From Labia minor (lineage: Eukaryota; Arthropoda; Insecta; Dermaptera; Spongiphoridae), in the NCBI GenBank assembly GCA_963082975.1, contig OY720344.1, positions 79,844,053 to 79,908,052 on the forward strand: a stretch of 64,000 nucleotides of DNA, in the 5' to 3' direction. How positions within the stretch are numbered: the stretch's first letter is position 1; each line of letters begins with the position of its first letter. Positions 47,025-59,178 of this stretch are shown here, piece by piece. The translations under genes and the position numbers were made by a program. Under the pieces are notes generated by a model. It was not told the origin of the DNA. It worked only from the letters and a program-made list of their open reading frames with translations, and ran no database searches.

Positions 47025-50000
47025 GTATAATTTTTTTTGTACATTCAAAATAAAAAAATAATTTATTTATTTTTAATTTAGATTAAACTACGGTAATGAA
47101 ATAATTATTTTTAATATTATCTATTATTCAAAAAATTTTATAATAACGCATGTTTTAAAAATTATATTATCGAACTTGAATAAATAAAGTTTATTACGCT
47201 ACTAAATTAAGATTTGGAATAATTTATACGAAGAAGAAAGATAATATTATTTCAACTATATAATGAATTATTGGGCTTGTATCGACTACAAATTCAGGAA
47301 GAAAATTAATATTCACAATCCAAAAAAAAAATCTGGATATTTTAGGGTATTATGCAACTAGTGCGATATTTCTAGATTATGGTTTATTGTCTCAATTATT
47401 AATAGTTAAAGTTATATTAATCTATACCCATATATTTATTTATAAATTTTTTTTTGTTTCTATTGAATCATATAGATGTTTTTTAAAATAATATTGTTTG
47501 GAATATTTAATAATAATTTTCTCATTACTGAAAGTATTTTAATAATCAGTTAAGGTTTGGATTTTCAAATGATCATCAATAAAATTTTATTACTAATAAA
47601 GTTGAAATGATAAACTTAAAGTATATATAATTCCAAACTATATAAATACAATAATACTTTAATTTCTATTAGATATTAAGTAGGTATTAAATTTTTCCCC
47701 ATGAGGAATTGAAATTAAATAAATAATAGAATATTTAACCAATAAATATAAAATTCTTTAATGAATATGTTAAAGTGTAGATCGCAAGCTATTAGAATAT
47801 AATATAATATTTGTTTGTTGTCCTTAATAGATCTTGAATGGATGATAAATGAATAGATTGACATGTCATAATAATGAATATTAGCACATAAATCATACTT
47901 GAGTTATTTCATAATTATTTAAAAGTTAATTATATTAAATAATAATTTCTATTGATTTCATTTATTTTTATTTTTTAATTGAATAATATAATTAAAAAAA
48001 TTCTAATTAATTTCATAGATGAGCTGAAAAGAAAATTAAATTATATATATATATATATATATATATTATAACTATATGTAGGTATGTATATACCTATTGA
48101 ATTATATTAAATTATATATATATACAATTAGGCATTTTAATTAACTCCTTGGATGTAGATAACCAGCTTTCTCCAATCATTGCTTGTTCTCGTTTCAAAC
48201 TAATTTTGCATATTTTTTCAGGATTATTAAATTCAATCAATAATTTAATAAATAATTCAAATTCTTAATTACTTTATTATTAAATTATTTTATGATGAGT
48301 TTGATTATATTATCTTGTAACAGTGTCCTATTAGTTTTTTCATTTCGGAATCCTTAGGATCAAGCATAAATGAGATGGGAAAAGAAAAAGAGAAGTGATT
48401 TTATGAATAAAAAGATAATGGGAAATTAATATTAACTTTTTTGAGAACATTTTTTGCAGAGAGACAGAGAGTTGAATTTTAAATGAATATTTCACTTCTT
48501 TACAGTTATCTATGTTAAATTTATTATTAAGTATTAAATTCGTATTTTAAACAAAAATGATATAGTGGGAAATTTTGCTCAGAAACAAGAATAAATTTGA
48601 GTTACCTATTTGAACACAAATTGTATAAAATACATATATATAAAATAAGCACCGGTGTAAAAAGAAACTATGTTAACTTTTTATATTAAAAGAATTAAAC
48701 CAATTTTTTTGATAATTAACATATCGAATTATTTCAACATTTCTAACTAAATCAAATAAATTTTTTTAGAAATTCAATGAGACATATGAAATGTTGATTT
48801 TTAAATTTAGGTTAATAACTACTCGTACTGTTATCTACTCTATTCTTTTTTTTTATTATTTAATAAAATTGTTTTTAAAATAAATTTTACTTAGTTATAA
48901 AAAAAAGAAAGAAATTCATTAGTTTGTTCATTATTGATTTTGGCTTGCGAAAACAACGACTCGTAAACAATTTGAAAACAATGTGTATTTAGCTGTGTAT
49001 TTATTGTATTTAAATAAACAAACTGATGATATTTGTTGTTGAACGACCCGTTAAAATCCATCCACTTTGATCATACAACAAAAAATACAGATATAGACTT
49101 ACTTCTTTATCAAAAAAAATAAATAAATAAAAATTTAAATCAAATTCATAAAAACAAAACGAAAAGACGTCAAAGATGAGAATACTAATGATAAATAATA
49201 TAATAAAATTCATATATGTATAAATTTCAGTGAACTGGAAATATTATTTTTTTATTCATTAACTTTGGATCTTTAATAATTCTGATTTGAAATCCTTTTT
49301 TAAAATAATATATGTCACACACACACACACACACACAATAACTAATATAAATACATTCATTTAATACATAAATTATTGGTATAATGGAGTACTAATAGAT
49401 CTTAGATCATTAATCTCAAAAAATACTATAATTTAAAAAAATAATTGAACAGTTAATGATCGAGTGTGGGAGAGGAAGGGGAAGGTATATTGAATATGGA
49501 GATCGCTTAGAATAGAGACAATGTGGTTGCTGCCATAGATATACTATATAGTGAACCTATAAAACACTAATTTATCAAACAAAAGAAAAATAAATAAATC
49601 TAAATAAATAATAATAACAAAATTTTATAAATACTTATTTAGGTTAGAACATATTATTATTTAGCCTAGATATTTACATTTTGATAATTTATTAAACAAA
49701 ACTATATGTATGACTTGTGGTCGGAATCTTTTCTATTTACCAATCTATTGTTTTGTTTTGTTTTTTTGAGTTTTGTTATTCTGTTGGCTAAAGCAATTTT
49801 CTTAACGCGTTAGGATTTCGAGATTGGCCTGAAGTTCGAAATCATTCGTTCTCTTATATTTTTTTTTTGATCTTCCGTTCTTTGCTGGCTTGGGATTCAT
49901 TGACCCAAATAAACCCAATTCAATTTAGGTCTTTATGCATTTGGAATTCTCTGAGTGTTTGTGCTGGTAGCTCTTTTATGCCATATGTTTCTCGCGCAAA

Positions 50001-50611
50001 CAAATAACTAAATCAAATATTATTGATTTATTCCACGACAACATAGTCAACTTAAGATAATTTATAGAATTTATATATTAGAGAATCATATAAAAAAAAA
50101 CAATAAACTGATGCATTTCTAATTAAATTCTATTATCAGAAGGTTTTTCAAAATTAAATAAAAAATTAATATATTTATATATATTTTTGTTTAAAATAAT
50201 AAATATTATATTTGAAAAATGTATTTTCTAATACTTCGTAAAATAAAAAAAAAAACTATTGAAGAAATTTTATCAAAATTTTTGAAATTTTTATTGAACT
50301 TCTAATCTTTCTATATAAGAGATCACGCTTGAAAAAATATCTATAATAGACAAATGCACTCTCATTGAGAGGACTGTGAACTATTTTCAATTAGAATGGC
50401 AATATTTTTATAATTATTGTTTCAAATTGTCAATATCTAGTAGAAAGTAGGATTTTTTATCGTAGACTCCGAATCGTTTTTAAATGATCATTTTATATTT
50501 GAAAACCAAACAAATAGAAAAGGAAAATTTAAAAAAGACACTAAATAATTCTTATCATTTTCATTGGAAGAGTACATGTTGAAAATAGCTATTGGTTGGA
50601 CTGGTTTCTCA
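47025..50611. other. AT-rich sequence, no gene recognised
   Basis: Contains TA microsatellites (48041-48066, 48114-48123), a (CA)n run (49317-49338), and a less AT-rich stretch at 49770-50000 (TTAACGCGTTAGGATTTCGA and neighbours) without recognisable coding potential. Near 49500 a short phrase, GAATAGAGACAATGTGGTTG, hints at a LINE tail but is too short to call. Confidence 0.4.
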
Positions 50612-50619
50612 TATATAAC

Positions 50620-50784
50620 TAGTATGACCAAACGTCCCGTTTTTAGGTGCCTTGTTCCGGCGTCTTCGGGACAGCCTATTAAATACTTAGGATATTTCGT
50701 ATTTTTTCAAAATTTTTTCAATTTAGTTCTAAAAAAAAGGTAAACCGTGTTCCGGCTTGGTGTTTTCGAAATAAGGTCACCCTA
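50620..50784 (+). mobile_element. Complete 165-bp hAT MITE with 8-bp target duplication
   Basis: Starts TAGTATGACCAAACGTCCCG and ends AAGGTCACCCTA. The complement of the right end begins TAGGGTGACC, a widely seen non-autonomous hAT terminus (TAGGGTGACCA..CGTCCCG). It is flanked by an exact 8-bp duplication TATATAAC at 50612-50619 and 50785-50792. The interior contains GTCCCG and CGGGACAGCC, typical of this MITE type. No coding capacity. A truncated relative lies at 7981-8090. Confidence 0.9.
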
Positions 50785-50792
50785 TATATAAC

Positions 50793-51173
50793 ATAATATA
50801 AATATAACAAATTTTTATAATGGACTAAAAGAATAAAATAATTTTTCTATAAACATGACAAAGTTTATGGATGAATTGCTTTATATTCGTAAACGTTGGG
50901 CACATTTAGTTTTATTTATTTATAAGAAAAATCAAGTCAAATTTTTGTAATAATAAAAATAAATATAATTGAATTATAATGTAATATGTATTTATGTTAA
51001 GTAAATGTTATTATTAAATAATAATTATTATATTATTTTTATAAATAAATAATTTTTATTAATATAAGATTTTATAAATGTATATAGAATAATGTACTCA
51101 TATTGTCTTCATAAAAAACGGTCATTCTTTTGTTGTTTTTTCTCTCGGGGATATATATATAAAAGGACCTTTT
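50793..51173. other. AT-rich sequence with a TATA-like motif near its end
   Basis: Nothing coding. GATATATATATAAAAGGACC (about 51150-51169) resembles a TATA box and lies just left of the hAT insertion. The sequence across the insertion site would read CTCTATAC then CATTTGAGGGGAAGACC. No gene was found to go with it. Confidence 0.35.
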
Positions 51174-51489
51174 CTCTATACCAGTGCTCCGCAACCGGTG
51201 TGCCGTGGCACACCGGTGTGCCGCAGCTGAAACACAGGTGTGCCGCCGCTTGAAATTACACAACATATTTATTTTAATGCAATGTACTCTAATACAAATT
51301 TACAATTTATAAAAACGAATTGTATATACTTACTATATTTCAATGCAAAACCATCAATAAAATAACAATTGTTTAGCACTTGCTATAATGTATTCACACA
51401 ATAGAAGAAATGGATGTCAATAGAAGTAAATAGAAGATGGACTCTGTAGTCTGGGTCGTACTGAAAACTTTACATTTTCAATCATAAAT

Positions 51490-51600
51490 ACAAGTACCGG
51501 GACCCCGAGCCTTGGCTCGGTACTTAAGTTAAAAAATGATTCATTATTATTAGATTTGGCTGGTAATATTAATACCTGGGACACCGAGCTCTCGCTCTAC
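51490..51600. repeat. Two short hairpin-like GC motifs in the hAT 5' region
   Basis: GTACCGGGACCCCGAGCCTT plus GGCTCGGTAC forms a stem (CCGAGCC at 51505-51511, loop TT, GGCTCGG at 51514-51520). About 75 bp later GGGACACCGAGCTCTCGCTC is a degraded repeat of it. These may be transposase-binding subterminal repeats or a nested small insertion. Confidence 0.55.
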
Positions 51601-52244
51601 CCTTTAAAATATATTGATATACAATTCTTTAATTATTTATTACAATTATTAAATGTTACACATTTGCATCAATCTGATTAAAATGAATGAACTTTTGCTC
51701 CTCAATAATACATAAATATATAATATATATATATATATTTTTTTCTTTAGTGTTTTTTTGAAAAACTGTTTAGCCCCAAGTGGTTATAAAACAAACTAAA
51801 GACAAAAAAAAGTGCTTTGCAGCTTTTCGAAATTAAAAAAGCAAAATTGGCAGTCGTGGGACTGGCCGACAGAAGTGAAAACTTCTGCGTAAGAAATTTT
51901 AAAACAGACGAAATTCGCGCTATTTCACAAGAAAGATGAATTTCATATGCATGTATATATGTATATACATATATAATTTATATATTATTTTAAACATACA
52001 TTTTAAACAAATTTGTAACTTATATTTATATATATATATACAACTTTGTTTAAAATATTGCAATACGAACTTTTTTATAAATTGTAATCTCTAACATAAA
52101 ATATATATTTATTATATTATATTGTCAGTGTTAGATACGAATTTCTACTGGACACATACACCCCTATAAATTAAATCGCAGAAGTTTATAAATTAACCAT
52201 TCGTGTTTGTTATTAACGTGATTTATTTTTGTGCCCATTTCAAT

Positions 52245-54085
52245 ATGGATAAATTTTTATTTGGAAAACAATCTACTTCTCGGGCAGAAGATGATGAACC
52301 TTGCACAAGCAGTATTGCTAAGAAAAGAAAGATTGTGAATAGAAAATACTTCGAAGACTACATTCGTTATGGCTTTTATTGGTGCGGCGATGAAGCGGCT
52401 CCGAAACCATTATGTGTAATTTGCAACGAACAATTAACAAACGACTCAATGGTGCCCAGTAAACTAAATCGCCATCTAACTTCAAAACATCCGAATTGTG
52501 CTAAAAAGGATATATCATATTTTCAAAGGTTTTTGGCTCAAAATTTAAAACAAAAAAAATTTATGATGTCGACCGTATCTGTTTCCGATAAAGCATTAGA
52601 AGCTAGCTATTACATTGCAAGATTAATAGCTCGTGAAAAGAAACCTCATACTATTGGAGAAAAACTTATTAAACCAGCATGTATGGAAATTGTGCGAGTT
52701 ATGCTTGGACCTAAAGAGGTTCAGGAAGTGAGTAAGGTTTCACTGTCAGCTGAAACTATTAAAAGACGTATTGGCGACATGTCAACAGATATTTTGAACA
52801 CGCTTATTTTGAAATTGATCGCAGCTAACAATTTTGCTCTTCAAATTGACGAGTCAACGGATATTAAAAATCAAGCACAATTAATTGCAATTGTACGTTT
52901 TGTTGGCGAAGATTGCATAAAAGAAAATTTTTTATTTTGTAAAAAACTTTCCGAACGAACTACTGGAGAGGATATTTTTCGAGTAACTGATGATTTCTTC
53001 AAAATACATAATCTACAATGGAGTAACTGCATGAGTATTTGTACTGATGGCTCCGCAGCAATGACTGGTAACATAAAGGGTTTTGTTGCCTTTGTAAAAC
53101 AACAAAATCCGGCAATACAATTTACACATTGCTGCATACATCGGGAAGTATTGATGGTGAAGAATTTACCAGAACAACTTTTAAAAACTATGAATGAATG
53201 CATCAAAATTATAAATTTTATTAAATTAAGAGCTTTAAATTCAAGAATTTTCGAAATGCTTTGTGAAGAAATGGGTTCAGAACATAAATCTTTATTATTT
53301 TATACTGAAGTACGTTGGTTATCCCGAGGAAAAGTGTTGACTAGATTGTTTGAACTTCGCTGTGAAGTGCATCAGTTTTTACTAAATCAAAATATGCCCG
53401 AACTCGGCCAGCACTTCGAAGATAACAGTTGGATCGCCAAACTTTTTTCGACCATCTTAATGAACTTAATAGAAAAATGCAAGGTCCGAATGAAAACTTA
53501 TTAACCTGTTCCGACAAATTGCAAGGGTTCAAAAATAAACTGGAACTTTGGCAGAATGAACTAAGTAACAACTCTTTAGAAATGTTTCAAAGGGTTCATA
53601 ATACAATAATTGAAAATAGGCAATTAATTATCGATCTGGCCCAATCCCATTTAACAACACTGGAAAATAAATTCGACTACTATTTTCATTCGATTAAAAG
53701 TGAAGAATATGATTGGATTCGCAATCCTTTTGCAACTAATGCAAAAAAATCTGTTGATGCATTTTCTCTTAAATTTAAAGAAGAGTTTATTGAACTGAGT
53801 AACGACGGGACGTTAAAACTTACTTTTGGAGAAGTTCCATTGGATGTTTTCTGGATTTCGGCTAAGAATGAATATCCTCAAATTTCAAAACAGGCTATTT
53901 CAATTTTAATCCCCTTTTCAACGACATATTCATGCGAACAAAGCTTTTCGACACTTCTTTTAATTAAAAATGATAAGCGGTCTTGCTTAAAAAATCTCGA
54001 TCAAGAACTTCGAGTTGCACTATCAAATATCGAGCCCAATATAAAATACTTGTGTTCCTTGAAACAAGCTCAAGTATCACATTAA
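52245..54085 (+). pseudogene. hAT transposase, ZBED5/SCAND3-like, frameshifted
   Basis: Cut-and-paste transposase of the hAT superfamily. The likely start is MDKFLFGK at 52245; the frame is open further upstream. A BED-type zinc finger follows: CVIC at 52413-52424, with HLTSKH ending at 52490 (C-x2-C...H-x4-H). The RNase H-like core has LQIDESTDI (first catalytic Asp), CTDGSAAMTG (second Asp) and the hAT THCCIHREVL motif. Near the C-terminus are SCEQSFSTL, NDKRSCLKNL and a P-x-I-x-x-L end, typical of the hAT dimerisation region with the catalytic Glu in CEQSF. The first frame runs to a stop at 53504. The C-terminal part continues in another frame, entered near FFDHLNELNRKMQ at about 53440. 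Compared with relatives, a few residues before DHLNELN are missing, so a small deletion of about 10 bp caused the shift. AATAAA at 54172-54177 may serve as poly(A) signal. No intron is needed. The protein is therefore probably inactive. Confidence 0.92.
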
Positions 54086-54330
54086 TTACCCTTTTTGCCT
54101 ATTTTTTTGTATTATTGTAGTTTTGTAATTAATTATATATGTTATGTACATATAATACCGTAAATATGTAAAATAAAACGAATTAAAATATTAATTAATG
54201 TGTTATTTTCTGATGTGTATACGTGTTGTTTTATTATATTTATACCTATTAAATTTGGTGTACCGTGAAAACCAGAAAAAGCTTTTGGTGTGCCACGAAT
54301 AAAAAAACGTTGCGGAGCACTGCTCTATAC

Positions 54331-55680
54331 CATTTGAGGGGAAGACCACCCCTACTTCATCGACGCTAGTGCTGATTAATAAGAATTCATCATTATGAAA
54401 TATTTTTAAATACGTTCAAAATGAAAATCTATCCTGAAATCAATATTTATGTTTCAGAATCCGTTGAAAAAAAATTAATCGGAACAATACAAAAGAAGTT
54501 AGTTACTAAAAGTAATTAATCGCTAATTAATTACAATTAATTAATTATAATTCAATTATATTTCTTCTATACCTTCTAGGGATCCATTGAAATATCTATA
54601 AAATTTTCAAAAGTTTATCTCAATAAAAAATCGATGAAAAATCGATTTCAATTTGTCAAAAGAGCGAACAGACACAGAGACACAGAGACAGACGCCGAGT
54701 GAAGTTATATAAGAAAAAGGTTATAATTATAAATACTCAGAAAAATGCTAGAATTTTAAAAAATTGTAAAATACAAAACAAGCCTCTTCTTTGATTTAAA
54801 ATATTTAAATCTAGATTTGTTAAAGAAGATTTTATCATTTTTATATTTATTATATCTATTATATCTTTATCATAATACCTTTTTCAATATTTTATTTTAT
54901 TTATTCTTGTAATGTTGAAAATTTGTATTATATTTTCATATTTTAAACAAATAACATGTTACAGCGTATTACAGTATATGATCATATAATCTTTCTACCC
55001 ACAAGTCATTTGACATTTATTTACTTTGATAATTCACTTTTTTCTGTTGTTGTTGTATAATAAACAATTATTATTTAAATAAATATGATTTCTTAGCATT
55101 TTCTAATTTACATTTCATAAAAATTCTAAAGATTTTTAACATGTTTATAGAATATCGGTATCTAAATTTTACCATCAATATGGATATAAAGTGCCATAAA
55201 ATGTAATGTTCTATTTGTTTTATAGATATTATAAGAATTTAATATTTACTTTATAGCTGATATTATTTTTTTTATAAAATTATCCGTATATACTTATAAT
55301 TCTTTTATATATTCATTTCATTTAAATTATGGATTAAATGGATTATGGGGTAAAATAAATTCTCTTTTTTTATTCCTCCATTATATAATATTTATATATC
55401 ATAATAAAGTTGCATATTAGTATGAGATATAATATTATTAATAATATACGTATATACAATGTTCTTTTTATAAATTTATAATTCGTGTCATCTGTTTTTT
55501 TTACCTTTAGATATTAGAAAAAACTTTTATATACTTTGGTTTATTCTGTCTAGCTAGGATAAATATTTCACTGGTAATTTTTTTATTTTTGGATTTATTT
55601 TATTATTATCTATACATTTTAATATATTTAATCAATTTATCTGTTATTCATATAGACTCGAAAATTCATGGCTACATTCC
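54331..55680. other. AT-rich sequence, no gene recognised
   Basis: A short microsatellite-bearing phrase at 54657-54705 (AACAGACACAGAGACACAGA and neighbours, preceded by AAAAATCGATG repeats) recalls the core layout of families A and B. Otherwise nothing. Confidence 0.4.
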
Positions 55681-55689
55681 TATCCTGAA

Positions 55690-56415
55690 AGTATTGGAAG
55701 TGGAGAAAAAATCAAACTGAATCAAAGAAAAAATTCAAGTATTAGGTTACGCAGACGACTTAAATATAATAGGAGATTCGGCAATTGCAATTAATGATAG
55801 CGTAGAAAAATTAATCGAAATAGGAAATTTATAGTGCTAAGAAAAAGTATTCAGAAATAGAGAGGAATAATCTTAACAAACAAAATGTAGAATTCGAAAA
55901 TGTAGAAAAATTTAAATACTTAGGTTCTGTAATCACGAAAGATAATAATAAGAATTTAAAGCGAGGTTGCAATTGTGAAACGCCTGTTATCATGCAGTAA
56001 AAAGGAGCTTATCGCTTCAAAGGGAATAAAAATTAAAATATATAAATAAATTATTTTGTCAGTTGTATTTTATGGAGGTGAGGCATGGTCTATGACTTTA
56101 GGAGACGAGAGTAGATTTAGAGTATTTAAGAATAGGATTCTTCGCAGTATTTATGTACCAAAGAAAGATGAGGACAAGAGGGAGAGGAAAGAAGGGCGAA
56201 AAATATATTGGTGGGGAGACCGAGTGGGAAACGTCCGCTTGGAAGACAAAGGAATAAAAGTTTGATGGAAAATTTATTTGTGGGGAAACCAATTGGGAAA
56301 CTTGAAAGACCAAGGACGCGGTGGGCGGAGTTAGATGGGTGTAATTCAGGATAGGGATACTTAGAGAAATGTGGCTTCTGCGGCCAAGAACTTTCGAGTT
56401 CCGTAGAGACCTAAG
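55690..56415 (+). pseudogene. RTE-like LINE fragment with RT motif (copy L4)
   Basis: Longest member of the RTE-like tail family here. Translation in pieces gives KKIQVLGYADDLNIIGDS, where YADD at 55748-55759 is the reverse-transcriptase catalytic motif. It continues with VEKFKYLGSVITKDNNKN, KELIASKGIKIKIYK, VVFYGGEAWSMTLGDESRFR, VFKNRILRSIYVPKKDEDKR and GDRVGNVRLED, and ends near CAAGAACTTTCGAGTTCCGT. Stops (for example after EIGNL and IYK) and frameshifts break it at least four times. Two overlapping GRP-type tails occur (56210-56250 and 56280-56330), a local duplication. The 3' end has a GATAGATAAATAGATA tail (about 56415-56430). 5'-truncated and inactive. Confidence 0.85.
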
Positions 56416-56430
56416 ATAGATAAATAGATA

Positions 56431-57516
56431 TAAGAGTTATAATCATTATTTATAAAAATAAAAAATATATATATAATAAAATAAAATGCCATCTTTTGCT
56501 TAACAAACTCAATCGGGAGATGAGATGAGATAAAAAGATAAGAAAAAAACACAACACTAAATATTGTAAAAAACGAATGTTAAAAAGTTACCACCAAAAA
56601 AACAAACAATACTTATCCATAAAAAGTAAAAAATGTAAAGAAGAAGTAAAAAAAAATCGAGAAAAAGAAAATGCGAGAGAAAATCTTAAAAATCAAGAAA
56701 AGTCCCCTCTGGCTCTTTCACTCTCTTCCATAGAACCAGAACCTCATATGGGAGCGGCAAATAATTCAAATACTTTCATCGTTACAAAATAAATAGTGTG
56801 TACATATATATTATTTCCATTTAGTTAAAAGTATTGATTTATATAAATTAAATATTTGTCATTGTGTGTGTGTCCAACAATTCTCTCATTTTAATGTAAT
56901 AGAGATAGAGAGAGTTATATTCTAAAATAAACTACGTTAAATATATCTATTTAAATAATTTGAATGTAATATGAGTGTTGTATAGGTCAATGGATTCATT
57001 TGTATGTTTAAACTTTTAGTTTTAAAAATATTTACAAAACAGGCTAGTAGAAAAGTTATTTGGAAAATTTGTCTATTGACTTGATAGTTTTTAAACAACA
57101 TAAAACAAAATAAAACAAACAAACAATATTATTAAAACTCAACGAAAATGAAAATAATTGCATTCAGAATTATATATATATATATATACATATATAAATT
57201 AAATTACATATTTATTGTTATAATTTTGTTGTTTTTATAACTCAAAATATAGTTGTTTCTTTCTAGTATTAATCTAATCAAAATAATGACATATTATGTA
57301 AATTGAAATGTGAGTTTAATTTAGAATTAATTTATTTGATTATTTTCAAGAATAATCCATGTTTAGCAGAAAGAAGCTTATATAAATATTTTAAATAATT
57401 AAATTTTTTTAAAATCAATAAAACTAAATACACATACATTGGAATATTTTTTAATGTTCATTAACTGTATTCGAAAAAATAAATAATGATATTGTTATAA
57501 TAGGATTTTCAGAGAA
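56431..57516. other. AT-rich sequence, no confident gene
   Basis: A plus-strand frame of 71 codons (56577-56792) is lysine-rich and ends KSPLALSLSSIEPEPHMGAA and a few more residues. It has no recognised domain and may be chance. A TA microsatellite lies at 57172-57195. Confidence 0.35.
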
Positions 57517-57521
57517 ATTCA

Positions 57522-58111
57522 TGTTAGCGGCACCACCAGCGCCCCTGGCAGCCGAGCGACGTACTGAGCGCTGGGTGGAGAAATGCACTCTCTTGATTCT
57601 GATATCTTTTCTCCTTGCCGGATGCGAAGTCGACCAACACTCGCTCTTGTGTACTGAACCTCCGTCCGAGACACATGCATCCGATCCGTTAACCTCTGTC
57701 TACCGTTTACCGACTCCGTTACCCGATATCTGTTCACTCTCCCGACCCCGACCCAGCCTTCCTGTTACCTGTATATTCTCCTGACAACGACCTTCGCTAG
57801 CTCAATATCTGATTGCTCTCCTGAACCCGATCATTGCCTGTTTAACCAATACGATTTCCGATACATTATTCATACCGCCGTACCGAATCTCTGTTCCGTT
57901 TATCATTCCGTTCATTCTGTCTGTTTTAATATCCTGTTATCTGTTTTTCTATTTGTATTTATTAATGTATTTGCTATATTTCATTCCAATTATATTCATT
58001 TCTTATTATAAAAGATACGTTGTTTATTCTTTGCCCGTGGCCTTCCTAGACACTTTCCTGAACACCCGACCCAAGCGATTAAATCATACCACTGTTAATT
58101 TAATTGCTAAA
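57522..58111 (+). repeat. 5' long terminal repeat
   Basis: Begins TGTTAGCGGCACCACCAGCG and ends TTTAATTGCTAAA. It is base-for-base equal to the 3' copy as far as I can read. The ends TGTTAGC and GCTAAA are nearly inverse, but the expected terminal CA is replaced by AA. Confidence 0.9.
58007..58014 (+). promoter_or_regulatory. TATA box of the LTR
   Basis: TATAAAAG in the distal part of the 5' LTR, about 100 bp before its end; the same motif is present in the 3' LTR. It supports plus-strand transcription. Confidence 0.55.
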
Positions 58112-58766
58112 AGCAGTCAGAAGTGGGATATCTATCCACACGTGCCCACAAAAATCCCGAATCCTTTCTTGTGTGTCTCGAGTGGAAAAGTTTTCTATTT
58201 TTTTTTGTGTTTCTACGCCGAATTCGAAAAATCACCGAAATGGCGTCGCATTAAAATGGCCGCCCTGATGACGCAACGCCTGTTCTCAGAGAAGCCTGCC
58301 CTGATGACATCACTCCTACGTCATCACCAAACGTCCGCAAGGAGCATGTCACGTTCGACATGAGGGGAGTGCCAGCCAGTACCCCTACCCGCATCAAGCA
58401 ACCTTCCCCGCTCCTCTGTTATACCCCTCTCCGACACCGCTCCCTACCGAGACCCCTCACCCCTTCCCCACCACTACTCCGAGTTCGAGAATCACACACA
58501 GAATTTGATTGCCGGCTTCGCTTCGTTGAAAACCGCATTGAAGCAAGAAATTCATCTCACTCGTTTGACAACTCACGATGATAGATGCCGCAGAGTACTG
58601 GGCACCGGACTGCGAAATGCCTCTACTCTTCTCCTGTCTCGGATTCTCCAGCTCGCCCAGGCGGTCGAGCCGATCGCGCTCTTGGGTGATCCGCCTCTGA
58701 CTAGGACACATCTACCCGCTCCGCCCCTGGATACATCTTTTCTGACCACCGCCATTCTGATTACCT

Positions 58767-58842
58767 GCTCTCATGACACCGACCCTGCTATTCCGATACC
58801 CCGATCTCTCATGACACCGACCCTGCTATTCTGATAACCCGA
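58767..58842 (+). repeat. 38-bp tandem repeat inside the LTR element
   Basis: CTCTCATGACACCGACCCTG recurs 38 bp later, with few differences in the following CTATTC(C/T)GATA segment. Confidence 0.8.
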
Positions 58843-59178
58843 TCTCTCTCTGACCTGCTGCTCCGTTTTTACGTTTGCCGTTTCACCAGCCGATCCGACG
58901 CTCTGATACTCCGCATACTTGATCATTCATTTTCCGTTTCATCCACGATTCTGCCCGTCTTCCGTATTGCAATATTCCTTCGCCTTCTGATTCCGAGAAG
59001 GAATATTCAATAATCATGATCATTCATTCATCTCTCTGACAAGTAATGTGTTGAGTTCAGATATGATTCCGAAGTCTCACCACCCGATCGAGCTGGACGC
59101 TACAGATGGAAGCCTGCCAACCTCACCGATTACATCGAGCCATGTCGACGAGGACGTCGACATCGCAGGATGGCCGAC

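Larger units (their letters stand above)
51182..54322 (+). mobile_element. Complete ZBED5-like hAT transposon (3,141 bp)
   Basis: Terminal inverted repeats CAGTGCTCCGCAAC (51182-51195) and GTTGCGGAGCACTG (54309-54322) are exact complements. They are flanked by an exact 8-bp target duplication CTCTATAC (51174-51181 and 54323-54330). Subterminal regions repeat GTGTGCCGTGGCACACC, GGTGTGCCGC and, on the right, GGTGTGCCACG, likely transposase-binding sites. One transposase gene with a frameshift lies inside. The intact ends and exact duplication argue for a fairly recent insertion. The element could still be mobilised in trans if an active relative exists. Confidence 0.95.

Noticed and set aside
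49455-49560. Possible LINE-tail remnant (GAATAGAGACAATGTGGTTG)
   Set aside because: Only about 20 bases suggest it; no GRP.GKRP motif or tail phrase is present.
52871-53206. 111-codon minus-strand open frame
   Set aside because: Antisense shadow of the hAT transposase.
57521-57784. Open frames in the LTRs on both strands, some with a hydrophobic stretch resembling a signal peptide
   Set aside because: The same sequence occurs identically in the other LTR and is regulatory repeat DNA. The stretch LLILISFLLAGC is coincidental.
58360-58834. Overlapping open frames in the interior of the LTR element
   Set aside because: No gag, protease, RT or integrase motifs. Simultaneous openness in several frames reflects higher GC content.
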